Part shown: positions 16,158-25,006 of the stretch, one piece after another
How the letters are laid out: each line of letters begins with the position of its first letter
Numbering within the stretch: the stretch's first letter is position 1
NCBI GenBank assembly: GCA_034436555.1
Contig: DAOTUU010000054.1
Span: 113,886-177,885, forward strand
DNA length: 64,000 bases
Direction of reading: 5' to 3'
DNA from: JAFMJV01 sp034436555
GTDB taxonomy: Bacteria > Chloroflexota > Limnocylindria > Limnocylindrales > CSP1-4
The notes under the pieces: generated by a model
Told to the model about the DNA's origin: nothing
The model's input: the letters and a program-made list of their open reading frames with translations, nothing else
Databases searched by the model: none
Program-made: the position numbers and the translations under genes

Positions 16158-17177
16158 ATGCCGAACCTGCCCATCTCCCGACCGCACATGCCCCGCCCGG
16201 TCCGTCTGCGCTCGCACCGCGCATCGACGGAGCCGGCAGCCGCCCCTGCCGTGCGACGGGATGTCGTGGCCAGTTCCGCGCTGCGCTGGATCAACATCGA
16301 GCGACCCCAGGCGGCGGACGGCGAGTGGCTGCTCAAGGAGTTCGGGTTCCACCCGCTGGACCTGGAGGACGTGTTCTCCCGAAACCAGCGTCCCAAGCTG
16401 GACACGTACGATGAGTACCTGTTCCTCGTGATGCAGTTCCCGACCTATGAGAAGGCGCGTCGTCGACTCATCAGCGTCGAGCTGGACGTGTTCATCGGGC
16501 CCGACTACCTGGTCACGCTGCCGAACCACGAGCTGCCCCCGCTGGAGGCGCTGTTCGAGCGATTCGGGGAGCGGGAGGACCTGCGCGACAGCACGTTCGC
16601 CAAGGGCTCCGGCTACCTGCTGTATCGCATCATCGACGCGTGTGTGGATTCGAGCTTCCCGATGCTGCGCAAGATGGGCCTCCGCCTGGACGGCATGGAG
16701 GATGACATCTTCGAGCAGGAGCGCACCGAGCAGAACGTGCGGGAGCTCAACGACCTGAAGCTGGAGATCATCTCATTCCGGCGCATCGTGCGTCCCCAGC
16801 GCGCGGTGCTGCGCGACCTGGAGCGCTCCAAGCAGCGCTATCTCGCAGAGGAGATGGACATCTACTTCGATGACATCTCGGACGCGGCAGAACGGATCTG
16901 GGACATCCTGGAGAACTACAAGGAGGTCATCGAGTCGCTCGAATCCACCAACGAGTCGGTGCTGTCCCATCGCCTCAACGACGCCATCAAGGTGCTGAAC
17001 GCGGTGAGCGTGCTGGTGCTGCCCGCAACGCTCATCGCGAGCATCTGGGGCATGAACGTGTGGCTGCCCGGCGGCACGGACAACGGGTCGCTCGACAGCT
17101 TCGTGCTCCTGATGGTGGTGATGCTGGGCACGATCGTGTTCACGGTCGTGTTCATGCGCCGAAAGGGCTGGCTGTAA
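16158..17177 (+). CDS. corA: CorA-family divalent metal ion transporter
   Basis: A 339-residue CorA-type magnesium/cobalt channel subunit. The large N-terminal cytoplasmic domain contains WINIERPQAADGEWLLKEF and FHPLDLEDVFSRNQRPK. A long helical stalk (about 150-270) follows, then two C-terminal membrane helices. The selectivity motif GMN is present in IWGMNVWLPGG between them, and the protein ends in the basic MRRKGWL. I chose the ATG at 16158; an in-frame ATG at 16188 is an alternative. A possible -10, TACCAT, is at 16090-16095. The next gene starts 3 bp after its stop. Confidence 0.92.
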   Translation: MPNLPISRPHMPRPVRLRSHRASTEPAAAPAVRRDVVASSALRWINIERPQAADGEWLLKEFGFHPLDLEDVFSRNQRPKLDTYDEYLFLVMQFPTYEKARRRLISVELDVFIGPDYLVTLPNHELPPLEALFERFGEREDLRDSTFAKGSGYLLYRIIDACVDSSFPMLRKMGLRLDGMEDDIFEQERTEQNVRELNDLKLEIISFRRIVRPQRAVLRDLERSKQRYLAEEMDIYFDDISDAAERIWDILENYKEVIESLESTNESVLSHRLNDAIKVLNAVSVLVLPATLIASIWGMNVWLPGGTDNGSLDSFVLLMVVMLGTIVFTVVFMRRKGWL

Positions 17178-17180
17178 CCC

Positions 17181-18419
17181 TTGACCGCTGCCGAGCCGGT
17201 CGCAGGTCCCGGACCAGGCCCGGACCAGCCCCAGGTCGAGCTGCTGGGTGTGCCACCGGGCACGCCTCGCTTCGCGCCGCTCCGGCTGCCCAGCGCCCCA
17301 TTCTGGGTGGTGGTCATCGGCGTCCTCGCGGCGAGCGTCGTGCTGGTCCTGTCGGTGCACGCCCTGTTCGTGTTCATGATCGGCGCCGCGCTCTCGTTCT
17401 TCCTCGTGCCGGTCGTGAACTGGCTCCAGGCGAAGGGCGTGCCGCGCATCGGGGCGGCCATCCTGGTGGTGGCGACGCTGGTGATCGTGACGCTCGTGGG
17501 ACTGGCCGTGATCACCATCATCCTCGTGGATCAGGGGACCGCGTTCCTTGCGGCGCTGCCCACCCTCCTTGCGGACATCGAGGCGCAGCTGGGGTCGGCC
17601 GACCTCCCCGCCTGGCTGGAGGATGCCCTCGCGTCGATCAGCGCGAGCCTCCAGGCCTCAACCTCGCAGGCGACCGCGGGGACGCTGATCCTCGGGGTGC
17701 TTCAGGGCGTGCTGGGCATGCTCGGGTTCCTGTTCAGCCTCATGCTGCTGCCGTTCTTCCTGTTCTACCTGCTCAAGGACCAGCCGAAGATGGCGCACAC
17801 CTTCTACGCGAAGGTGCCGCTGCCATGGAAGGCGGACGTGAGCCGGATGATCACGATCTTCGTCGAGGACTTCGCGACCTATTTCAAGGCGGAGCTGATG
17901 GTCGGGTCCATCATGTTCTGCATCGTGTCGATCGGCATGTTCGCGATCGGGACGATCATCCCGGATGCGCACATCCTCGTGGAGTTCGCGCTGCTGCTGG
18001 GGCTCGCCGCGTTCGTGTTCGAGCTCATCCCCCAGATCGGCCCGATCCTGTCCTATATCCCGGCCCTGCTCCTCGCCCTGACGGTGAGCCCCGTGGCGGT
18101 GGTCGTGGTGTCCGTGTTCTATTTCATCGCGTTCAACATCGAGGGGTCGATCCTGGTGCCCACGTTCCAGGGGCGGATGATCAGCTTCAGCGGTGCCAGC
18201 GTGCTCGTGCTCATCGCCATCGGGTTCGCCCTGGCAGGGATCATCGGGGCGATCATCGCGCTTCCCGTGGCGGCCATCACCCGCGACATCTTCGGGTTGT
18301 TCTTCGTGCGCGCCCAGGAGTTCGCGGGGCTGCCGCCGACCCCCGATGCGCTCCCCGTGGCGATGCAGGATGCGGCGGCTGCCGCGACCGACGGCGGACT
18401 CGCTCCGGCCGGCGGCTGA
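17181..18419 (+). CDS. AI-2E family transporter (TqsA/PerM type)
   Basis: A 412-residue membrane protein with about eight hydrophobic helices. The family hallmark is the loop ELIPQIGPILSYIPALL followed by Gly-rich helices; a long amphipathic central stretch (about 125-160) separates helices 3 and 4. Members export autoinducer-2 or act as ion antiporters, so the substrate is open. The start is TTG at 17181, three bases after the corA stop, with no clear ribosome binding site; coupling to corA translation is likely. N- and C-termini are Pro/Ala-rich. Confidence 0.86.
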   Translation: MTAAEPVAGPGPGPDQPQVELLGVPPGTPRFAPLRLPSAPFWVVVIGVLAASVVLVLSVHALFVFMIGAALSFFLVPVVNWLQAKGVPRIGAAILVVATLVIVTLVGLAVITIILVDQGTAFLAALPTLLADIEAQLGSADLPAWLEDALASISASLQASTSQATAGTLILGVLQGVLGMLGFLFSLMLLPFFLFYLLKDQPKMAHTFYAKVPLPWKADVSRMITIFVEDFATYFKAELMVGSIMFCIVSIGMFAIGTIIPDAHILVEFALLLGLAAFVFELIPQIGPILSYIPALLLALTVSPVAVVVVSVFYFIAFNIEGSILVPTFQGRMISFSGASVLVLIAIGFALAGIIGAIIALPVAAITRDIFGLFFVRAQEFAGLPPTPDALPVAMQDAAAAATDGGLAPAGG

Positions 18420-18426
18420 CCCGATC

Positions 18427-18520
18427 CCTCCCCGCGGCGGGCCCGAGCTCCCCGCGGCGGGCCCCATCGTCCCCTGCGGCGGACCCCATCGTCCCCGCGG
18501 CGGACCCGGCCCCTGCGGGA
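18427..18520 (+). repeat. Short tandem repeats upstream of iolD
   Basis: About four to five imperfect units of CCCCGCGGCGGRCCC joined by GAGCT or CATCGT follow the AI-2E gene. They are non-coding. A -10-like TACGCT is at 18561-18566, between the array and iolD, without a matching -35. Confidence 0.65.
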
Positions 18521-18603
18521 CATCGCCACCGCGCCGTCCCGCGCGATGGACGCGACAGGGTACGCTTGCCTGGTCGCGCCCACGAGACGGGAGGATCAGC
18601 ACC

Positions 18604-20496
18604 GTGACGTCGACCCGGCGGATGACCGTCGCCCAGGCCGTGGTGGCGTTCCTGCGCGCCCAGCACATCGAGCGGGACGGTGAGCGCGGCAGATTCATCG
18701 CGGGCGTGTTCGGCATCTTCGGGCACGGCAACGTGGCGGGCCTGGGCGAGGCGTTGGAGGCGGAGGCCGCCGCCCACGGTCCGGACGCCCTGCGCTATCT
18801 CCAGGCGCGCAACGAGCAGGGCATGGTCCATGCCGCCGCCGCGTTCGCCAAGCAGCGCCGGCGCCTGCGGACGTTCGCGTGCACCACGTCGATCGGACCG
18901 GGCGCCACGAACATGCTCACGGGCGCGGCCATGGCCACGGTCAACCGGCTGCCGGTGCTGCTGCTGCCCGGCGACCTGTTCGCGACTCGCCGCGTGATCC
19001 CGGTGCTCCAGCAGCTGGAGCGCCCGGAGTCGCAGAACCTGAGCGTGAACGACGCCTTCCGGCCGGTCAGTCGGTACTGGGACCGGATCGAGCGCCCGGA
19101 GCAGCTGCTGACCGCGCTGCCGGCGGCCTTCCGCGTGCTCACCTCGCCCGCGGAGACCGGCGCCGTGACCCTCGCGCTGCCCCAGGACGTCCAGGCGGAG
19201 GCGTTCGACGTGCCCGGCCACCTGCTCGAGGAGCGTGTCTGGGTGGTCCCTCGACCACGACCGGACCGCGACCTGCTCGTCCGTGCGGCAGACCTCCTGG
19301 TCGGTGCGCGCCGTCCCATGATCGTGTGCGGCGGCGGCGTCCTGTATGCGCAGGCGGAGGACGAGCTCGCCGCGTTCGCCACCCGCTTCGGCATCCCCGT
19401 GACCGAGACGCAGGCGGGCAAGGGCGCGCTGTCCTGGGACCACCCGCTGAACCTGGGCGCGCTGGGTGCCACGGGCGGATCGGCTGCGAACGCCGTGGCC
19501 CGCGACGCGGACCTCGTGCTGGCCATCGGCACCCGGCTGTCGGACTTCCCGACCGCGAGCTGGACCGCGTGGCAGGACCCCGGGGTGCGCTTCGTGGCGC
19601 TCAACGTGGCCGAGCTGGACGCGGCCAAGGCCCGCGCGCTGCCGCTGGTCGGCGATGCCCGCGTGACCCTCGAGGAGTTGTCGGAAGCCCTGGGTGCGCG
19701 TGCCTGGACGGGCGTGCCCGCGGAGCGCCGGGCCCACCAGGAGCGCCTGCGCCAGGCGTGGAACGCCGAGGTGGACCGGGTGCTGCATCTCCGGACGCCG
19801 CGCCACGTGTCCCAGCCGGAGGCGATCCGGCTGACGATGGAGGCGGCCGGGGAGGACGGCATCGTGGTGTGCGCCGCGGGCTCCCTGCCGGGCGACCTGC
19901 ACAAGCTGTGGCGGACGCCGCGTGCGGGTGGCTACCACCTGGAGTACGGCTACTCCACGATGGGCTACGAGGTGGCGGGCGGCATGGGCGTGGCCATGGC
20001 GGAGCCGGATCGGCGCGTGTTCGTGCTGGTGGGGGACGGGTCGTGGCTGATGCTCTCCGCGGAGATCGCGACGGCCGTCCAGGAGGCAATCCCGATGACC
20101 GTGGTGCTGCTGGACAACCACGGGTTCCGGTGCATCCGGAACCTGTCGGGCGCATGCGGCGGCGCGGGGACGTTCCAGGACTTCCGCCTGCGCGACCCCG
20201 CCACGGGCCAGCTCACCGGTGACGTGCTGCCCATCGACTTCGTGGCGAGTGCGCGCAGCCTGGGCGCCCACGTGATCCCGGCGCACGACCCCGAGGAGCT
20301 GGCCGCCGCGCTCGCGGCGTCCGGCCACATCCCCGGCCCGGTGGTCGTGATCACCGAGACCGACACGTCGGAGGAGGTGCCGGGATACGACGGCTGGTGG
20401 GACGTGCCGGTCGCGGCGGTGTCGGACAAGCCCGCCGTGCGTGAGGCGCACGCCGCGTACATCCGGGGAGTGGCCAGGAATCGACAGGCGCATTGA
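18604..20496 (+). CDS. iolD: 3D-(3,5/4)-trihydroxycyclohexane-1,2-dione acylhydrolase
   Basis: A 630-residue thiamine-diphosphate enzyme that opens the ring of the diketone intermediate of myo-inositol catabolism to 5-deoxy-glucuronate. IolD hallmarks are the N-terminal RRMTVAQAVVAFL and GVFGIFGHGNVAGLGEAL. The ThDP-activating glutamate is E71 in ARNEQGMVHAA. The C-terminal ThDP/Mg motif is VGDGSW...LDNHGFRCI. The GTG at 18604 has GGAGG 9 nt upstream (18590-18594). IolD-type enzymes need IolE upstream and IolB downstream in the pathway; an IolE-like gene (29025) and iolB (34418) are in this window, whereas iolC and iolJ are not. Confidence 0.93.
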   Translation: MTSTRRMTVAQAVVAFLRAQHIERDGERGRFIAGVFGIFGHGNVAGLGEALEAEAAAHGPDALRYLQARNEQGMVHAAAAFAKQRRRLRTFACTTSIGPGATNMLTGAAMATVNRLPVLLLPGDLFATRRVIPVLQQLERPESQNLSVNDAFRPVSRYWDRIERPEQLLTALPAAFRVLTSPAETGAVTLALPQDVQAEAFDVPGHLLEERVWVVPRPRPDRDLLVRAADLLVGARRPMIVCGGGVLYAQAEDELAAFATRFGIPVTETQAGKGALSWDHPLNLGALGATGGSAANAVARDADLVLAIGTRLSDFPTASWTAWQDPGVRFVALNVAELDAAKARALPLVGDARVTLEELSEALGARAWTGVPAERRAHQERLRQAWNAEVDRVLHLRTPRHVSQPEAIRLTMEAAGEDGIVVCAAGSLPGDLHKLWRTPRAGGYHLEYGYSTMGYEVAGGMGVAMAEPDRRVFVLVGDGSWLMLSAEIATAVQEAIPMTVVLLDNHGFRCIRNLSGACGGAGTFQDFRLRDPATGQLTGDVLPIDFVASARSLGAHVIPAHDPEELAAALAASGHIPGPVVVITETDTSEEVPGYDGWWDVPVAAVSDKPAVREAHAAYIRGVARNRQAH

Positions 20497-20529
20497 CGGC
20501 GCGTCGATGCCGGGATGGGAGGCGATGGG

Positions 20530-21369
20530 ATGAGCGATCGGATCCGCGCCGCGGGAGCCGCGGTCGCCCTCTCGGTGGCGGCGCTCTGCGCGGGTGGCGC
20601 GGTCGTGCTCGGCGCGGTGCCCATCGACTGTGACGCTCCGAATCTCGACGCGGTCGAGGCCCAGCTCACGATCGCGCGGGTCCACGGCATGGCGGGCGAC
20701 AGCGATGGGGTGCGCGCCGCGATCGACGCCGCCCGGGCGGAGCTTGACGCGATCGCGCGGACCTGCTGGGGGCCCGTCCCCTCACCCGAGCCCTCGATCC
20801 CGATCGTGACGCTGGGCGGTTCGAGGACGATCGGCGGCCGGGCGCTCTCCTACCCCGCCGACCTCGTGGAGCTGGAGGATGGGTTGCTGCGCCCCGTCGA
20901 CGACGGCGGCCTGCGCGCAGATGTCCTGACGCTGGGGGACTCCATCGCGGCGGCCGAGGTGATCGGCTCCGACCTCGACGAGCCGGTGCCCCCGGGATTC
21001 CGGGTCATCAGCCTCGCGGTGGGCGATCCATCGGCGGTGCTCGCGACGGTGGGCACGACGGACCCCGAGGCGGAGACTCCGACCGATCCGGTCCGGGCGC
21101 TCGGCCAGCTCGTGGAGGCCATCGACGTGGACGACATCGACTTCGGCGACGTGGGTCCGTTCGTGTTCCCCGACGGCGCGTCCGGCGCGGCGGCGGACTT
21201 CACGGGACTCGGCGAGGACCGGGCGGTCCTGCTGGATGGATCGTTCCTGGTGCGACCGATGCCCGACGGTGACTGGGCGCTCGGCGTGGCGCTTGCCGCG
21301 CCCGGCGGCATGGACCGGCTGCGAGCGGAGCTGGCCGCGACGCTCCTGTCGATCGGCCCCGAGGGCTGA
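20530..21369 (+). CDS. Membrane-anchored or secreted protein of unknown function
   Basis: A 279-residue protein whose residues 8-30 form one hydrophobic segment (AAVALSVAALCAGGAVVLGAV), either an uncleaved anchor or a signal peptide. The exterior part begins with a two-Cys helical hairpin-like stretch (VPIDCDAPNL to ARTCW), then a Pro-rich linker, then an acidic, strand-rich domain (Glu/Asp-rich IDVDDIDFGDVGPF). The ATG at 20530 has GGGAGG 7 nt upstream. It lies 33 bp after iolD in the same direction. I recognise no family. Confidence 0.72.
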   Translation: MSDRIRAAGAAVALSVAALCAGGAVVLGAVPIDCDAPNLDAVEAQLTIARVHGMAGDSDGVRAAIDAARAELDAIARTCWGPVPSPEPSIPIVTLGGSRTIGGRALSYPADLVELEDGLLRPVDDGGLRADVLTLGDSIAAAEVIGSDLDEPVPPGFRVISLAVGDPSAVLATVGTTDPEAETPTDPVRALGQLVEAIDVDDIDFGDVGPFVFPDGASGAAADFTGLGEDRAVLLDGSFLVRPMPDGDWALGVALAAPGGMDRLRAELAATLLSIGPEG

Positions 21370-21398
21370 GCCACGTTCGGCATCACGCCGGTCCCCTG

Positions 21399-22355
21399 AT
21401 GGGCGACCTGCCTCGCGTCGGGTTCCAGGTCTGGGGGCAGTTCACGACCTGGCCGGCGCTGGCGGCGACAGCCAGGGACATCGAGCGCCTGGGCTTCGAT
21501 TCGCTGTGGGCGAACGACCACCTGTTCCCGGCGGCGGGCGCCCAGGCGGCCACCCCGGACGGCCTGGACGGGCCGTTCCTGGAGGGCTGGATGACCGCCG
21601 CGGGCTTCGCGCTGGTGACGCGGCGGATCCCCGTGGGCGTGCTCGTGTCCGGTGCCGGCTACCGCAACCCCGGGCTGCTCCTGAAGCAGGCGACCGCGCT
21701 CGACCATCTGTCGGGAGGTCGGGCCTGGCTGGGGCTGGGCGCGGGCTGGCACCAGCGCGACCATGCCGCGTTCGGGTTCGCGCTGCCCGCGCTGCGCGAG
21801 CGACTGGACCGGTTCGACGAGCAGTCGGCCGCGGTCCGCGCCATGCTCGACGGTGGCCCGGTGTCCGTCGACGGCACCTGGGTGCGCCTGGACCGGGCGG
21901 TCAACGCACCACCGCCCATCGGCCGCCTGCCACTGATGCTGGGCGGCTCCGGCGAGCAGCGGACGCTGCGCATCGTGGCGCGCGATGCGGACGCCTGGAA
22001 CGGCGAGGGGACCCCGCAGGAGTGGGCCCGACGGTCAGCCATCCTGGATGGACACTGTCGTGCGACCGGACGGGACCCGGCGTCGATCGTGCGGACCGCG
22101 GGCGTGCCGCCGCTCCACGTCCGGTCGACGCGCGCGGAGGCGCGCCGGTCGCTGGCGGCGGTCCTGAGGGCGAACGGGATCGGCGCCGAGGAGGCGGCCG
22201 GGATCGCCGAGGCGGACCCGTTCGCGGGATCGCCGGACGACGTCCTGTCGGCGCTCGACGCGTGGGCGGCCGCCGGCGCCGCGGAGCTCATCTTCGACTG
22301 GCCGGCCCCGTTCGATGGCGAGTCCCTGGAGCGACTGGCCGGCGTCCGACGCTGA
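21399..22355 (+). CDS. LLM-class F420-dependent oxidoreductase
   Basis: A 318-residue luciferase-like TIM-barrel flavin/F420 enzyme. Diagnostic segments are FDSLWANDHLF, VGVLVSGAGYRNPGLLLKQATALDHLSGGRAWLGLGAGWHQ (positions about 75-115), LPLMLGGSGEQRTLRIVARDADAWN. The LGLGAGW motif and the preceding LDHLSGGR are characteristic of F420-dependent members such as those acting on glucose-6-phosphate or hydroxylated substrates. The substrate is unknown. The stop-to-start gap with the previous gene is 29 bp; no ribosome binding site is evident. Confidence 0.87.
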   Translation: MGDLPRVGFQVWGQFTTWPALAATARDIERLGFDSLWANDHLFPAAGAQAATPDGLDGPFLEGWMTAAGFALVTRRIPVGVLVSGAGYRNPGLLLKQATALDHLSGGRAWLGLGAGWHQRDHAAFGFALPALRERLDRFDEQSAAVRAMLDGGPVSVDGTWVRLDRAVNAPPPIGRLPLMLGGSGEQRTLRIVARDADAWNGEGTPQEWARRSAILDGHCRATGRDPASIVRTAGVPPLHVRSTRAEARRSLAAVLRANGIGAEEAAGIAEADPFAGSPDDVLSALDAWAAAGAAELIFDWPAPFDGESLERLAGVRR

Positions 22356-22498
22356 CGCGCCGGCCGCATGCGCCAGGGCGCGCGGGACCCGGCCGACCGT
22401 TCCGGACCGCCGCGACGCCTGCCGGCCCCGGGTCGGTCGGTCGGCGGGCGCCCTGCGCGCGCCCTGCGCGCGGGACCCTGCCGCCCGCCGGGACACGG

Positions 22499-22527
22499 TT
22501 GACGGCCATGGTAGAGTGCTGCGTAAT
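22499..22527 (+). promoter_or_regulatory. Promoter of the aminotransferase operon
   Basis: TTGACG (22499-22504) and CGTAAT (22522-22527) are spaced by 17 bp. The -10 is weak, but it sits exactly in the first LacI-type operator, which supports a repressed promoter. Confidence 0.55.
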
Positions 22528-22535
22528 CGGTTGCA
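22522..22535. promoter_or_regulatory. LacI-type operator 1
   Basis: CGTAATCGGTTGCA matches the LacI/GalR operator pattern TGNAANCGNTTNCA at all fixed positions except the first. It overlaps the -10 region of the aminotransferase promoter. The regulator is probably the LacI protein encoded at 23827. Confidence 0.62.
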
Positions 22536-22548
22536 TAAATCGGTTGCA
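22535..22548. promoter_or_regulatory. LacI-type operator 2
   Basis: ATAAATCGGTTGCA follows operator 1 with a 13-bp centre-to-centre distance; the 11-mer AATCGGTTGCA is identical in both. The right half-site CGGTTGCA is perfect and the left is degenerate. Two sites one helical turn and a bit apart suggest cooperative binding. Confidence 0.6.
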
Positions 22549-22582
22549 TGGAGTGGCGGGCCGCCAGCACGAGGAGCAGACG

Positions 22583-23815
22583 ATGCCGGGTCCGGGACTC
22601 GACCTGATCGGCGAGGAGGAGCTCGCGGAGGTCGCCGACGTCATCCACGCACGCCATCTGAGCCGCTACGGCCCGGATGACGCGTCGTTCCCGGCGAAGG
22701 TGCGCCGGTTCGAGGAGGAGGTGGCGGCGCGCGCCGGGGTGACCCACGCGCTCGCCCTGAACGCAGGCACGAGCGCCCTCATGCTGGCGCTGATGGGGCT
22801 GGGTGTGGGTCCGGGGGATGAGGTCATCGTGCCCGGGTTCACGTTCGTGGCCACGCTCTCGTCGGTCATCTACGCGGGTGCCACGCCGGTCCTCGCGGAG
22901 GTGGACGAGACCCTGAACCTGGACCCGTCGGACGTGGAGGCGCGCATCACGCCCCGCACCCGGGCCATCCTGGTCGTCCACATGCTGGGCAATCCGGCGC
23001 GCCTCGCGGAGCTGAAGGCGGTCGCGGACCGCCACCGCGTCGCGCTCGTCGAGGATGCCGCGCAGGCGTTCGGAGCCACCTATCGTGGCGCCTGGGTGGG
23101 CGGCCAGGGCGCCGCGGGCGCGTACAGCTTCAACGAGTTCAAGACGATCACCTGTGGCGACGGCGGGATGCTCGTGACGAACGACGAGGCGCTCTACCGC
23201 CGCTGCTTCGCGATGCACGACCAGGGCCACAGCCCCAACCGCAGGGGGATCGAGGTGGGTCGCCGACCCATGCTCGGCATCAACCTCCGGATGACCGAGC
23301 TCGAGGGTGCCGTGCTCCTGGCGCAGCTGCGCAAGCTCGACCACATCCGGCGACACCTGACCGCGCAGCGCGACCTGGTGCGCTCGATCATCGGCCAGGT
23401 GCCGGGTGTGGGCTTCCGGACCCTGCCCGACCCTGATGGCGATCTCGCGACGCACCTGGTGGTGATGCTCCCCGACGCGTCGTCGGCGGCGGCGATCGCA
23501 GCGGAGATCGGGGCGATCACCCTCGACCACTCGGGCTGGCACGTGTACAGCCACATGGAGCACTTCCTGGCACAGCGCACCATCACGGACCAGCGCTGCA
23601 CCTGTGGCTGTGACCGCACCCACCCCGGGCGGGCCGAGTACCGTCCGGGCATGCTCCCGGCGACCGACGCGTTCCTGGCGCGCTCGATGAGCTTCGCGAT
23701 CGGCGTCGTCGACCCGAACCTCGCCCCGTTCGGCCTGCGCATGCGCGATGGGTCGGATGTCGCGCGCGAGCGTGCGGAGCGGTTCGCGACCGTGGCCCGG
23801 TCGCACCTCGCCTGA
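22583..23815 (+). CDS. DegT/DnrJ/EryC1/StrS-type PLP aminotransferase
   Basis: A 410-residue fold-type I aminotransferase of the sugar/cyclitol class. The Schiff-base lysine is K187 in YSFNEFKTITCGDGG, and D158 in VEDAAQAFGA contacts the PLP ring nitrogen; NAGTSALMLAL (60-70) binds phosphate. Such enzymes interconvert keto and amino groups on nucleotide sugars, keto-inositols (scyllo-inosose) or ketoses. An unusual CxCxC motif (C339, C341, C343) sits in a loop before the C-terminal helix. The ATG at 22583 has GAGGAG 6 nt upstream. As first gene of a catabolic operon with an importer and IolE-like gene it may deaminate an amino-cyclitol or amino sugar; this is inference. Confidence 0.88.
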   Translation: MPGPGLDLIGEEELAEVADVIHARHLSRYGPDDASFPAKVRRFEEEVAARAGVTHALALNAGTSALMLALMGLGVGPGDEVIVPGFTFVATLSSVIYAGATPVLAEVDETLNLDPSDVEARITPRTRAILVVHMLGNPARLAELKAVADRHRVALVEDAAQAFGATYRGAWVGGQGAAGAYSFNEFKTITCGDGGMLVTNDEALYRRCFAMHDQGHSPNRRGIEVGRRPMLGINLRMTELEGAVLLAQLRKLDHIRRHLTAQRDLVRSIIGQVPGVGFRTLPDPDGDLATHLVVMLPDASSAAAIAAEIGAITLDHSGWHVYSHMEHFLAQRTITDQRCTCGCDRTHPGRAEYRPGMLPATDAFLARSMSFAIGVVDPNLAPFGLRMRDGSDVARERAERFATVARSHLA

Positions 23816-23826
23816 CGTTGGGGCGG

Positions 23827-24942
23827 ATGCGGACGATGCGCGAGGGACCGCCCGCACGGCGTGTCACGCTCGCCGACGTGGCGGCGCGCGCGGGAGTCTC
23901 GCGGGCCACCGCATCCCGGGCCCTCGTCGATGACGAGCGCATCAGCGCCGGCACGCGGGCCGTCGTCCAGGAGGCCGCCGAGGCGCTCAAGTACGTGCCC
24001 AACGCGGCGGCCCGCAGCCTCCGGCGACGGCGCACCGGCATCCTGGGCCTGCTGCTCGCGGACCTGGGCGACCCGGTCCACGGCCAGGTCGCAGCGGGCT
24101 TTGAGCAGGCCGCGGCCGCCGACGGCTACACCGTGGTCATCGTGGCCGCGTCCAACGTGCCGGACCACGAGCGCGCCGCCATCGACGTGTTCGTGGAGCA
24201 CGCCACCGACGGCATCGCGCTCGTGTCCAGCGTGCTGGAGCCCGCCGAGGCGCGCGAGCGGGCGGGCCCGGGGCGCCCGGTCGTCATCGTCCAGCCCGAC
24301 GCCCCCGGCATCCTCCGCGAGCAGGGCGCCCCTCCCGACGGGCTCATCCAGACCGACGATGTGGGTGGCGTGACCGCGGCCGCCCGGCATCTCGTCGAGA
24401 CCGGGCACCGCCGGGTGCTGTACCTGGGGGCCGGCGGCCGATCCTCGGATGAGGTGCGGCGCGAGGCGGCGTCCCGGGTGATCCGCGAGGCCGGACTGGA
24501 GCCGCTGTCCACGACGTCCCTGCCGGACGACGCGTGGCGCACTCCGACGCTGGTGGCGGACGCGGTGGCCCACCCGCTCCCCGATGCGGTGCTGTGCTAC
24601 GACGACAAGCTCGCCCTGGCCCTGCTCGACGGCCTGCGTGCGCGGGGCCTGCGGGTGCCTCGGGACGTGTCCGTCGTGGGCTTCGACGACATCCCCTTCG
24701 CGGCGATCTCCAACCCGCGGCTGACCACGGTGTCGACCCCCACCGACGAGCTGGGCAGGCTCGCCGCCCGGGGGCTCGTCCAGGCCATCCGCGACGGGCG
24801 CCTGCCGCCGGGACGGGTCCTGCCCACGCGGCTCGCGACGCGCGAGAGCGTGCGAACGCGAAACGCCGCGCACCGCGCGGACATCCCCCCGATGGACGCC
24901 GCGGTCGCGCCGAGCGAGGCGATCGCCGGGAGCGCCGGATGA
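23827..24942 (+). CDS. LacI-family transcriptional regulator
   Basis: A 371-residue repressor. The helix-turn-helix is near residues 13-32 (VTLADVAARAGVSRATASRA), followed by the hinge LKYVPNAAARSLRRRR and an effector domain with VSVVGFDDIPFAAISNPRLTTV near the end. The C-terminal ~30 residues are a non-conserved tail encoded partly by GAGCGCCGG repeats. Start codons at 23818 (TTG), 23827 and 23836 are all possible. It lies 11 bp after the aminotransferase and is the likely ligand of the two operators at 22522-22548, so the operon is probably autoregulated. Confidence 0.9.
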   Translation: MRTMREGPPARRVTLADVAARAGVSRATASRALVDDERISAGTRAVVQEAAEALKYVPNAAARSLRRRRTGILGLLLADLGDPVHGQVAAGFEQAAAADGYTVVIVAASNVPDHERAAIDVFVEHATDGIALVSSVLEPAEARERAGPGRPVVIVQPDAPGILREQGAPPDGLIQTDDVGGVTAAARHLVETGHRRVLYLGAGGRSSDEVRREAASRVIREAGLEPLSTTSLPDDAWRTPTLVADAVAHPLPDAVLCYDDKLALALLDGLRARGLRVPRDVSVVGFDDIPFAAISNPRLTTVSTPTDELGRLAARGLVQAIRDGRLPPGRVLPTRLATRESVRTRNAAHRADIPPMDAAVAPSEAIAGSAG

Positions 24943-25006
24943 GCGCCGGGAGCGCCGGATGAGCGCCGGGAGCGCCGGGATGAGCGCCGGGATGAGCACC
25001 GGGATG
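24927..25006 (+). repeat. AGCGCCGGGATG micro-repeats across a gene junction
   Basis: Copies of ATGAGCGCCGGG and GAGCGCCGG are repeated across the end of the LacI gene and the start of the ABC ATPase gene. They create a stack of in-frame and out-of-frame ATG codons. The ATPase N-terminus therefore reads MSAGSAGMSAGMSTGM. Confidence 0.75.

Noticed and set aside
18277..20685. An 802-residue open frame antisense to iolD
   Set aside because: Same reasons: iolD is certain, and the antisense protein has the low-complexity basic composition of a shadow frame.
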